Assembly: GCA_029934265.1 (NCBI GenBank)
Contig: JAOZMN010000016.1
Span: 1 to 18,024, forward strand
Direction: 5' to 3'
Source: Bacteroidales bacterium
GTDB taxonomy: Bacteria; Bacteroidota; Bacteroidia; Bacteroidales; JAADGE01
Length of the DNA stretch: 18,024 nt
The notes below the pieces were generated by a model, which saw only the letters and a list, made by a program, of their open reading frames with translations, did no database searches and was not told the DNA's origin. Below, piece by piece: positions 8,155 through 15,204 of this stretch. A program made the translations under genes and the position numbers. Position 1 is the stretch's first letter; each line of letters starts with the position of its first letter.

Positions 8155-8203
8155 TTTTAATATCGAATATCGAACAAGAAATTATGAAAAATGAAGTAAA
8201 AAA
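8155..8203 (+). repeat. Left inverted-repeat arm of the IVS-like unit
   Basis: Pairs with 8586-8634 at 45 of 49 positions. Its core is AATATCGAATAT, one mismatch, then GAACAAG. It covers the preferred start codon of the four-helix-bundle gene (ATG 8184), so the start would be buried in a double-stranded stem in RNA. Confidence 0.85.
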
Positions 8204-8570
8204 TAAAAAATTTGATTTAGAAGACCGACTAATTGATTTTGCTATAAGAATCAGCGAAGTAGCAGATGCGTTACCAAACACTACACTTGGAAAATATATT
8301 AAAGGTCAAATTATCAGAAGCGGAAGCTCGCCTGCTCTAAATTATGGAGAAGCACAAAGTGCAGAGTCAACTAATGACTTCATCCACAAACTAAAAATAG
8401 TTCTAAAAGAACTACGAGAAACTTTAGTTTCCCTTAAAATAATATATCGCAAACCACTTATCAAACCAATTAAAAAAGTTGAACCAATTATGAAAGAAAA
8501 CAACGAACTAATTTCAATATTTGTAGTAAGTATTGAAACAGCCAAGAATAATAAATCTAAAATAAAATAA
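8184..8570 (+). CDS. Four helix bundle protein (S23 / 23S rRNA IVS-type family)
   Basis: 128 residues from ATG 8184. The sequence KFDLEDRLIDFAIRISEVADALPNT ... IRSGSSPALNYGEAQSA ... HKLKIVLKELRETLVSLKII is the four-helix-bundle family of S23 proteins, known from intervening sequences in 23S rRNA and related to the Avd accessory protein of diversity-generating retroelements. Length fits the family. Another in-frame ATG at 8145 would add 13 residues. I prefer 8184 because family members usually begin close to the KFDLEDR segment and because it gives the normal length. The function is not established; RNA or nucleic-acid binding is an inference from Avd/S23. It has no link to cofactor synthesis, and it lies between moaD and moaE inside inverted repeats. 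Confidence 0.88.
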   Translation: MKNEVKNKKFDLEDRLIDFAIRISEVADALPNTTLGKYIKGQIIRSGSSPALNYGEAQSAESTNDFIHKLKIVLKELRETLVSLKIIYRKPLIKPIKKVEPIMKENNELISIFVVSIETAKNNKSKIK

Positions 8571-8585
8571 TTTACTCTGCTTCAT

Positions 8586-8634
8586 TTTTTTATTTCATTA
8601 TTCATAATTCCTTGTTCTATATTCGATATTAAAA
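8586..8634 (-). repeat. Right inverted-repeat arm of the IVS-like unit
   Basis: Reverse complement of the left arm with four mismatches. Read on the - strand it also contains ATG AAT AAT GAA ATA AAA AAA TGA, a near copy of the first codons of the four-helix-bundle gene followed by a stop. The arms therefore include coding-start sequence, not only non-coding ends. Confidence 0.85.
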
Positions 8635-8668
8635 TTTTTTAACAATGTTAAGACCAATAATATAAATG

Positions 8669-8711
8669 AGTCCGGTCTAAAAAGTATATTTCTTCGCAAT
8701 TAGACCGAACT
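8669..8711. repeat. Hairpin upstream of moaE
   Basis: AGTCCGGTCTAA (8669-8680) pairs with TTAGACCGAACT (8700-8711) at 11 of 12 positions around a 19-base loop. It ends 22 bases before the moaE ATG. There is no T run, so it is not a classic terminator. Its first 16 bases match 4366-4381 upstream of polA at 14 positions, which suggests one family of intergenic repeats. Confidence 0.65.
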
Positions 8712-8733
8712 TATAAATAACAACTTAGCTATC

Positions 8734-9171
8734 ATGAATAAGTACATCACAAAAGGAGCAATAAAGCCCGAAAAAATAACCGAACTTCTAATAAAACAAC
8801 AAACAAATCCGACAAACGGAGGACATTCTTTATTTTTGGGGCAAGTTCGCAACGATATTATAGATGACAAAGAAGTACAAGCAATAGATTATTCCGGATA
8901 TTCCGAAATGATAGAAAAACAAACCGATAAAATATTCGCACAAATATATGCCGAATTTGAAGACGTGAAAGATATTTATATGTTACACAGCATCGGAAAA
9001 GTAAAAACCGGAGAAATTTCTTTGCTTGTAATGACTTCCGGAGGACATCGAATACAAGTACGTAAAGCCAATGCAAAACTTGTCGATTTAATAAAAGAAC
9101 ATATCCCGATATGGGGAAAAGAAATATTTTCGGACAAAACTTTCCATTGGAAAGAAAACAAAAAATTATAA
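8734..9171 (+). CDS. moaE: Molybdopterin synthase catalytic subunit
   Basis: 145 residues, normal length. With MoaD it converts precursor Z to molybdopterin by inserting two sulfurs. Visible family motifs are GGHSLFLGQVRND (29-41), YSGYSEM, a HSIGKVKTGEISLLV strand block, GGHRIQVRKAN and the C-terminal IPIWGKEIFSDKTFHWKEN with catalytic-region lysines. No signal peptide. It is separated from moaD by about 600 bases holding the IVS-like unit and a hairpin. I see no clear TAnnTTTG promoter directly upstream, so expression may depend on read-through from mobA-moaD. Confidence 0.94.
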   Translation: MNKYITKGAIKPEKITELLIKQQTNPTNGGHSLFLGQVRNDIIDDKEVQAIDYSGYSEMIEKQTDKIFAQIYAEFEDVKDIYMLHSIGKVKTGEISLLVMTSGGHRIQVRKANAKLVDLIKEHIPIWGKEIFSDKTFHWKENKKL

Positions 9172-9277
9172 TAAAATCTTTGACTTTTTTATGAAATAAA
9201 TCTATTCTTCCAACGATTTTAAAATCATACCATTATATAAAAGATAGTGTCGGAATATTTTTAATAAAAATATTTAC

Positions 9278-9308
9278 TTGTTTTTTAATATAAAAAGTTA
9301 TAAATTTG
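9278..9308 (+). promoter_or_regulatory. Candidate Bacteroidetes promoter for the lipoprotein/DUF5723 pair
   Basis: TTG (9278-9280) is followed after 20 bases by TAAATTTG (9301-9308), a full match to TAnnTTTG. The predicted start near 9315 leaves a leader of about 78 bases to the ATG at 9394. I see nothing else in the 222-base gap between moaE and this gene beyond AT-rich sequence. Confidence 0.5.
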
Positions 9309-9393
9309 AACTTCCTGAATTTTTATTCGGCAATGTTTTTTAATTTGAAAATAACTTGCTATTTATCAATTATTTAATACTTTATATTTTATT

Positions 9394-10644
9394 ATGAAAT
9401 ATACAAAAACAGCAATTTCGTTTATATCTGTTTCTATTTTAATCATTCTTTTTTCAGTAAATTCATGCAGAAAAGAAGTGAACTTTGAAGAAATAGATAA
9501 TTTTGTCAATGACACTTCCGTAGGAATGATTACAAGAATCGGACAAATAAAAGGAAGCATAGCCATGCCGCTTGTAAATACCCGATTTACAATAACAAGC
9601 TATCTGCCGGAAACAGACTCTACTTTTTGGATGGAAATAGACGACAACGATATGGCACACTTCCGTATGTATCTCACTATGAACGAATACTCAAGTTCGG
9701 ATTTATTCAGTCATATCAACTATCCCGCTCCTACCGGTTTTGTCGTACCTGCATTTACCAAACAGCTAAGAACAGATACAACAAAAATAAAACTATATGC
9801 AAATGCCCTTGCCGGACGCTTGTTTTTTGCCGACCCTAAAATTACTATAAAAGTATCAAACAGCATACCGCTTGTTACATATTTCAAGTTAGACACCCTT
9901 ACATTTTACGATGACGACAATAATTCCCTTTCAAACACAAGTAACACAAGCTACCAAATAGATGCTCCACTGACGAAAGGAGAAATAAAAACAAAGGATA
10001 TTCTTATAGACAAAAATTCAATGCCGGAACTTCCTGAAGTTTTTTCTCCAATTCCGAAAACAACTTCTTTTTTACTTACCATAGGAAGCGAAACTAATCA
10101 GGCTCTGCCATTTGAACTTGACGGAAGCGAAAAAATAAAAATTGATGCAGATATAGATTTACCTCTTGATGCAAGATTAGTCGATTTTGCAATGGGAGAT
10201 ACAATTCCTTTTGTAATTGATGACGACATTGAACAAATAACATCTGCAACCCTGAAAATAGAACTCGAAAATGGATTTCCTTTCGATGCTCTTACTCAAA
10301 TTTATTTTGCAGACTCTACTGCAACCGGCGAGATTGGAACAATGATAGATTCCTTATTTACAGACACAAGCAATGATAATATTTCAGAAAAAGGTTGGTT
10401 GCTTAGTCCTCCCGATGTAGATAACAACGGAATTGTAACCGGCTCGACAAAAACTCTTATAACATTAAAAATAGACAGTGAACGTTTAGAAAAATTAAAT
10501 AAAAATAAATCGTCTTTTATTGTAATAAAAACAAAATTTAATACCTACAAATCGGGGGATCCGGATAAAATGTTCATAAAAATATATTCCTATTATAAAA
10601 TGGGAGTAAAAATAGGAATCAAAGTTGATTACAAAAATCAATAG
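9394..10644 (+). CDS. Hypothetical lipoprotein
   Basis: 416 residues. A hydrophobic signal segment (~8-21) ends in SVNSC, with Cys25 as probable lipidation site followed by RKEVNFEEIDNF. The rest is beta-rich and acidic with many Asp/Thr strands (TTSFLLTIGSE, KIKIDADIDLPLDARLVDFAMGDTIPFVID). I recognise no catalytic motif or named domain. It lies 44 bases before a DUF5723-type outer-membrane gene and shares the upstream promoter, so the two probably act together at the outer membrane, for example as a lipoprotein partner of the barrel. That role is inferred from context only. Confidence 0.8.
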   Translation: MKYTKTAISFISVSILIILFSVNSCRKEVNFEEIDNFVNDTSVGMITRIGQIKGSIAMPLVNTRFTITSYLPETDSTFWMEIDDNDMAHFRMYLTMNEYSSSDLFSHINYPAPTGFVVPAFTKQLRTDTTKIKLYANALAGRLFFADPKITIKVSNSIPLVTYFKLDTLTFYDDDNNSLSNTSNTSYQIDAPLTKGEIKTKDILIDKNSMPELPEVFSPIPKTTSFLLTIGSETNQALPFELDGSEKIKIDADIDLPLDARLVDFAMGDTIPFVIDDDIEQITSATLKIELENGFPFDALTQIYFADSTATGEIGTMIDSLFTDTSNDNISEKGWLLSPPDVDNNGIVTGSTKTLITLKIDSERLEKLNKNKSSFIVIKTKFNTYKSGDPDKMFIKIYSYYKMGVKIGIKVDYKNQ

Positions 10645-10688
10645 CGTATATAAAATTAATAATCAACCACTTAATACCATTAATTAAA

Positions 10689-12164
10689 ATGAAAACTTTA
10701 ATTTCAAAAATAAGCTTTTTTATATTATTCTTACTGATTTCAGGAAATATCATTGCTCAGGACAACACACTTTACAACATGAGTAATGTTCCTCAATCTA
10801 TGAATAACAATCCGGCGTTTCACCCTAAATATAAAGCCTTTGTCGGTTTTCCGGCAATGTCAAACGTTTACTTTGATATGGTACACACCGGTTTTACTTA
10901 CAAAGACTTGTTTAAACCGCTTGCTCCCGTAAACGGTGTAAATCAATGGGGACTGGATTTGGACAATATGCTTTCTACCATGAAAGACAAAAATTACATA
11001 AACACCGATTTTCAATATTCATTGTTAAATCTCGGTTTTATGTTGCGTAACGATTGGTATCTGTCGTTCTCCATAAATACAAAAGTGAACGAACGCTTTA
11101 AATATCCTAAACTTTTAGATGTTATAAACGGAAATTTCCGTGAAGACGGAACTCCTTTAAGTTTTAGTTTCGCAGAAGACCTTACGGTATATAATGAATT
11201 TGGAGTAGGATTTTCAAAAAAGATAGACAATAAACTTTATATCGGCGGAAAAATAAAATTTTTGCGTGGAGTCGGAAATATTCATGCAAAAAATATGACC
11301 ATCGATATGTACACGGAAACTAATCCCGACAGTATATACAACTTAACTTTTGATACAGATTTTGATATAATGACTGCATCACCTGTAGAATTTAATCCAA
11401 CATACGACAGCCAAACAAATGCTTGGACAGGATACGATTACGATTTAGAAAAAATAGGATTAATGGATATTATCGGAAAAAACAAAGGGCTTGGATTTGA
11501 TTTCGGTGCAACTTACAATATTAACGATATGTTTACAGTTTCCGCAAGCATCATCGACCTTGGTTTTATTAAATGGAGTAATAATATCAATTCTATTTCA
11601 CAAAAAGGAGAATATTACGTAAACGGCATTGATTTGGCAAAATATATAGAAGATTACAATTCCGCAAAAAATACAAACACCGGTGTTTTGGACGATTTCG
11701 GAAAAACAATCAGCGATACAATCGTAGGATTAATGGAACCTAAAATCGGAGGCGATGCTTATAAAACAAGACTAAGCACAAAACTTTTTCTCGGAGGAAG
11801 TTATCATGCGACTAAATGGTTAGATGCTTCAGCTTTATATCGAGGATATTTTTATTCCGGAGATTTAAAATCCGCACTTACACTTTCTGCAAACGCCAAT
11901 TTCCTTAGAGCTTGGTCAGCTTCCGTAAGTTGGTCGGCAATGTACGGACAGTACAACAATGTAGGAGTCGGCTTTGCTTATAATCTCGGAATTTTTCAAT
12001 TTTATTTTGTACAAGACAACATAGCCGCAACACTCTATCCGGTCGATATGAAAATGACAGAAACATGGATAAAAAACACGAAACAATTAACTTACCACTT
12101 CGGAGTAAATATGGTTTTCAGATATAAAAAAGATATAGGACTTATTGAAAACAGTAAATATTAA
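10689..12164 (+). CDS. DUF5723-type outer-membrane beta-barrel protein
   Basis: 491 residues with a Sec signal (hydrophobic 8-20, cleavage likely after IIAQ, residue 24). The mature start NTLYNMSNVPQSMNNNPAFHPKYKAFVGFP is typical of the Bacteroidetes DUF5723 family. Alternating aromatic/glycine strands follow (YLSFSINTKVN, LYIGGKIKFLRG, LGFDFGATYNI, KLFLGGSYHATKWLDASALYRGYFYSG, NVGVGFAYNLGIFQFYFVQDN), as in outer-membrane barrels. The family has no assigned function. It is second in a two-gene unit with the upstream lipoprotein. Its stop codon is built into the following terminator. Confidence 0.82.
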   Translation: MKTLISKISFFILFLLISGNIIAQDNTLYNMSNVPQSMNNNPAFHPKYKAFVGFPAMSNVYFDMVHTGFTYKDLFKPLAPVNGVNQWGLDLDNMLSTMKDKNYINTDFQYSLLNLGFMLRNDWYLSFSINTKVNERFKYPKLLDVINGNFREDGTPLSFSFAEDLTVYNEFGVGFSKKIDNKLYIGGKIKFLRGVGNIHAKNMTIDMYTETNPDSIYNLTFDTDFDIMTASPVEFNPTYDSQTNAWTGYDYDLEKIGLMDIIGKNKGLGFDFGATYNINDMFTVSASIIDLGFIKWSNNINSISQKGEYYVNGIDLAKYIEDYNSAKNTNTGVLDDFGKTISDTIVGLMEPKIGGDAYKTRLSTKLFLGGSYHATKWLDASALYRGYFYSGDLKSALTLSANANFLRAWSASVSWSAMYGQYNNVGVGFAYNLGIFQFYFVQDNIAATLYPVDMKMTETWIKNTKQLTYHFGVNMVFRYKKDIGLIENSKY

Positions 12165-12180
12165 GGTCTTCGACCTTTTT
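12163..12180 (+). terminator. Intrinsic terminator overlapping the DUF5723 stop codon
   Basis: AAGGTC (12163-12168) pairs with GACCTT (12172-12177) over a TTC loop and runs into TTTTT (12176-12180). The stem begins inside the TAA stop (12162-12164). It is the clearest of three TAAGGTCTTC sequences in the window. Confidence 0.65.
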
Positions 12181-12225
12181 AATAGGGCAAAGTTATATTT
12201 ATAAAAACATAACAGTCACGTTGTT

Positions 12226-12256
12226 ATACAAAAGTTGATACGGAAAACTTTTGTAT
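12226..12256. repeat. Perfect 11-bp hairpin between convergent genes
   Basis: ATACAAAAGTT (12226-12236) and AACTTTTGTAT (12246-12256) are exact reverse complements around a 9-base loop. It lies between the ends of the DUF5723 gene (+) and the glycosyltransferase gene (-). It lacks a T run on either strand, so it is either a transcript-end structure or a protein-binding inverted repeat. Confidence 0.55.
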
Positions 12257-12296
12257 TAGTACTTACACTCTCATGAAAAGTAAAATCCGATAAATA

Positions 12297-13229
12297 TCAA
12301 TCTTTTTTTAAGCGAATTGCATATTGAGGTTGTTTATTTATCGATAAAAATAAACGTCCAAGATATTCACCGACCATACCGATAGCAATAAGTTGTATTC
12401 CCGAAAAAATAGAAACTCCGAACATCAAAGAAGCATATCCCATTGGTAATTCCGGTTCTAAAATTTTCATTATCATCGTTGCTATACCAAGCAAAAAACC
12501 AAGTATTGAAAAAACAAAACCTATAAATATAGAAAAACGAAGCGGAAGTATCGAGAAATTAGTAAACATATTCATCCACAAAGAAAAAAGTTTAGCAAAA
12601 GTATAACCTGATTTTCCTTGTTTTCGATGCTTATGTTCAACTTTTATTTTGCCTATTTTATCGGTGGTGCGTAGTATCAAGCCGTCAATATACGGAAACG
12701 GAAGGTCGTATTTTATAACTTCATTTATCAGAAATCGGTTAATTGCCTTAAAACTGCTCAAATACAGGTCTTTCGGCTTACGAAGCATTATATTTGCAGC
12801 CTTATCGTTAAATTTACTGCCAAGATTCCGAATTAATGAATGCTTTTTTTTATCGTAATAAGTATAAACTACATCATTTTCATTTTGATAAATACTATCG
12901 GCAAGTTTTATAACTTCACTTACAGGATTTTGAAAATCATCGTCCATTATTATCGCATAATCGCCGGTTGCTTGATTTAATCCCGCCATTACCGCATTAT
13001 GCTCACCGACATTTTTAGCAAGAGAATAAAATTTTATAATAGCTTTATACTTGTTATACAGTTCAATACAGATTTTTTCGGAATTGTCGCCGGAGCAATC
13101 GTTCACCAAAACAATTTCAAGTTCGTATGATTTTATCTCTAAGATAAGTTTTTCACACAAACCGAAAATAGTGGTTTCACTGTTATAAACAGGAATTATA
13201 ATTGAAAGTTTCCGGTTAATAATTGACAA
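12297..13229 (-). CDS. Membrane-anchored family 2 glycosyltransferase (DPM1/ArnC-like)
   Basis: 310 residues. The GT-A domain (1-~215) has LSIIIPVYNSETTI, VLVNDCSGDNS (Asp44) and the metal-binding IIMDDDFQNP (Asp96-98), and ends with HKHRKQGKSGYTFAKL, the R-x-x-G-x-S-x-Y block of polyprenyl-phosphate sugar transferases. Two hydrophobic helices follow (about 228-250 and 268-292). It probably moves a sugar from a nucleotide donor to undecaprenyl phosphate at the inner membrane. No ATG is available: two in-frame stops lie just upstream and the next Met is residue 81, so the start is TTG at 13229. That TTG comes one base after the carbamoyltransferase stop, which indicates an operon with re-initiation. 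Confidence 0.88.
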   Translation of the reverse strand: MSIINRKLSIIIPVYNSETTIFGLCEKLILEIKSYELEIVLVNDCSGDNSEKICIELYNKYKAIIKFYSLAKNVGEHNAVMAGLNQATGDYAIIMDDDFQNPVSEVIKLADSIYQNENDVVYTYYDKKKHSLIRNLGSKFNDKAANIMLRKPKDLYLSSFKAINRFLINEVIKYDLPFPYIDGLILRTTDKIGKIKVEHKHRKQGKSGYTFAKLFSLWMNMFTNFSILPLRFSIFIGFVFSILGFLLGIATMIMKILEPELPMGYASLMFGVSIFSGIQLIAIGMVGEYLGRLFLSINKQPQYAIRLKKD

Positions 13230-13230
13230 T

Positions 13231-14973
13231 TTATGACTGATGATTATTTTCTCTTTTTATTACAAAATTTTCGAGAACAAGCATATCCATTTTTGTACGC
13301 ATAAAAGTTGCGATTGCTTCTTGCGGAGTATTTACTATCGGTTCATTTTCGTTGAAAGATGTATTTAACACTACCGGGACTCCTGTTTTTTCGTAAAAAC
13401 GATGTATCATATTATAATACTTCGGATTGACAGTTTTATTCACACTTTGCAAACGACCGGTTCCATCAACATGAGTAACAGCAGGCAATTCCTTTCGTTT
13501 TTCAGGGCGAATTAAATAAACCTTCTCCATAAAAGGCACTTCTTCCGAACGTTCGAAATATTCATCTACCTTATCGGATAAAATAGAAGGAGCAAAAGGA
13601 CGAAATTTTTCACGTTTTTTGATTTTTAAATTCAAAATTTCTTTTGCATCTTCTCTTCTCGGATCGGCAAGTATAGAACGGTAGCCCAATGCCCTTGGTC
13701 CAAACTCCGAACGGTCGGCAAACCAGCCGACAACTCCGGCATCTATCAAACAATCCGTTACAACATCATTAACTTCTTTATCGGAAAGTTTTTCATACTT
13801 TAACTCCTTTTCTAAAATGACTTCTAATATTTGTTCTTCCGAAAATTTACCGCCGGTATTCGCATTGTACATTACAAATTTACGCTCTTCTTTCAGTTCT
13901 TGATGTTTATACCAAAGAGCAGAACCTATCGAGGTTCCGGCATCGGTTGCAGCCGGAGGCAAGTAAACTTTTTTAAACGGAGTATTTTCATAAATTTTAC
14001 CGTTTGCAACGGAATTTTGTCCGACTCCTCCGGCAATACAGACACTATCAAGCCCTGTACGCTTATGCAAACCATTAAGTATATGAAAAATAACAGTTTC
14101 CGACATCTTCTGAACGGAATGTGCCATATTTTTATGAAAATCGGTAACTTCTTCTCCTTTTGTGCGAGCTTTCCCGAAAACTTCTTCCATATATTCCGAA
14201 AAAATATTTTCTATAAAAGGGTCGCCGGTTTCCCAGCTCATGGTAACACCTTCTTTTGAATGACGAAAATATTTTTGATTTAATTTGAATAATCCGTTAT
14301 CCGTAAGCTCAACAACATCAAGTAGTTTGTCATAAAATTCGGGTTTTCCGTAAGGAGCAAGTCCCATTACTTTATATTCATCACCGTATTTTGAAAAACC
14401 GAGATATTGTGTGAAAGCTGTGTAAAAAATACCCAAAGAATGCGGATAAATTACGCTGTCAAAAACCTCTATATTATTCCCATCTCCTACTCCGGTCATT
14501 GTGGAAGTAAAATCGCCAAAACCGTCTATCGACAAAATTGCGGCTTTCTTGAACGGTGAAACAAAAAAAGCACTTGCCATGTGCGAACGATGATGCTCTA
14601 TATTATGTATTTCGGCTTTTATGTCATCTTTGGAAACATCAAATTCCTTTGCAAGTAAATCTTTAACAGATGCAACCTTCTGAGTGTTTGAAATTCTATC
14701 GAGTAAAGTACCGATTTTACGCATCTTTGTAACAGTATGTTTAATTTTATTAAACAAATTTGCAGACGGATTTCGAGAAATCGTAATCTTGTCAATATCC
14801 GTTATATTAATATCTGCCTCATCAAGACAGGCTCTTATTGACATCGTCGGAAAACCCGCCCAGTGCTTTATTCTTCGCAGACGTTCTTCTTCAATAGCCA
14901 TTATTAATTTGTCATCTTCAAACAAACAAGCAGACGAGTCGCCGTGAAAGGCATTTAAACCAAGTATATACAT
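13231..14973 (-). CDS. NodU/CmcH-family carbamoyltransferase
   Basis: 580 residues, the family's usual length. These enzymes transfer a carbamoyl group from carbamoyl phosphate, via carbamoyl-AMP, to a hydroxyl of a sugar or other metabolite. N-terminal Kae1-like domain: ILGLNAFHGDSSACL, IEHHRSHMASAFF (His127, His128, His131), ILSIDGFGDFTS (Asp150), HSLGIFYTAFTQYLGF, IAGGVGQNS and PPAATDAGTSIGSALW. C-terminal YrdC-like domain: GWFADRSEFGPRALGYRSILADPR, KFRPFAPSI, THVDGTGRLQSV and VVLNTSFNENEP. Both halves are intact. It is first in an operon with the glycosyltransferase, so the acceptor is plausibly a surface glycan or lipid-linked sugar (inference). A heptanucleotide array begins 5 bases upstream of its ATG. 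Confidence 0.92.
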   Translation of the reverse strand: MYILGLNAFHGDSSACLFEDDKLIMAIEEERLRRIKHWAGFPTMSIRACLDEADINITDIDKITISRNPSANLFNKIKHTVTKMRKIGTLLDRISNTQKVASVKDLLAKEFDVSKDDIKAEIHNIEHHRSHMASAFFVSPFKKAAILSIDGFGDFTSTMTGVGDGNNIEVFDSVIYPHSLGIFYTAFTQYLGFSKYGDEYKVMGLAPYGKPEFYDKLLDVVELTDNGLFKLNQKYFRHSKEGVTMSWETGDPFIENIFSEYMEEVFGKARTKGEEVTDFHKNMAHSVQKMSETVIFHILNGLHKRTGLDSVCIAGGVGQNSVANGKIYENTPFKKVYLPPAATDAGTSIGSALWYKHQELKEERKFVMYNANTGGKFSEEQILEVILEKELKYEKLSDKEVNDVVTDCLIDAGVVGWFADRSEFGPRALGYRSILADPRREDAKEILNLKIKKREKFRPFAPSILSDKVDEYFERSEEVPFMEKVYLIRPEKRKELPAVTHVDGTGRLQSVNKTVNPKYYNMIHRFYEKTGVPVVLNTSFNENEPIVNTPQEAIATFMRTKMDMLVLENFVIKRENNHQS

Positions 14974-14977
14974 TTTA

Positions 14978-15075
14978 CAGTTATCAGTTATCAGTGAACA
15001 GTGAACAGTTATCAGTGAACAGTGAACAGTTATCAGTGAACAGTTACCGGTAAACAGTTACCGGTAAACAGTGAA
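14978..15075. repeat. Heptanucleotide tandem array (14 units) in the carbamoyltransferase leader
   Basis: Fourteen uninterrupted 7-base units on the + strand: CAGTGAA (6), CAGTTAT (4), CAGTTAC (2) and CGGTAAA (2). The last two alternate and form palindromes (TTACCGGTAA). The array starts 5 bases from the carbamoyltransferase ATG (14973) on its upstream side, so it lies in that gene's leader or promoter. It resembles the short tandemly repeated heptamers known from other bacterial genomes. The rest of the 231-base gap (15076-15204) shows no gene and no clear promoter. Confidence 0.9.
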
Positions 15076-15204
15076 CAAATCCCCCCTGTTATTTTTGTAC
15101 CATACACCGTTTTACACAAATTTTCCGTATTTACATTTGCATAATGACCGGATTATAAACATATTACAAATACGATTTTATCCCGTTAAAATATGCCGAA
15201 GACC

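Larger units (their letters stand above)
8155..8634 (+). mobile_element. Inverted-repeat-bounded four-helix-bundle (IVS-like) unit
   Basis: About 480 bases between moaD and moaE, bounded by 49-bp inverted repeats that match at 45 positions and enclosing only the S23-type four-helix-bundle gene. A direct repeat AATTTTTTAA lies at 8151-8160 and 8633-8642. It could be a target duplication, but it is low-complexity and overlaps the arm ends. In RNA the arms would form a long stem with the ORF in the loop, as in 23S rRNA intervening sequences that encode S23 proteins. There is no transposase. Mobility is inferred from structure and from the interruption of a moaD-moaE pair. Confidence 0.6.

Noticed and set aside
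8145..8183. ATG 8145 as the start of the four-helix-bundle gene
   Set aside because: It adds 13 residues encoded mostly by the inverted-repeat arm. Family members normally begin near the KFDLEDR segment, so ATG 8184 is preferred, though 8145 is not excluded.
9095..9125. MoaE with Gly in IPIWGKE where E. coli has a Lys (PFWKRE)
   Set aside because: From memory, Bacteroidetes MoaE proteins commonly have GKE here, so it is a lineage feature and not a sign of inactivation.
13831..14259. 142-codon + strand frame opposite the carbamoyltransferase gene
   Set aside because: It overlaps conserved carbamoyltransferase motifs on the other strand and resembles no known protein.
14978..15075. Heptamer array as a CRISPR array
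   Set aside because: Units are 7 bases with no spacers and no cas genes nearby. It is a simple tandem repeat.
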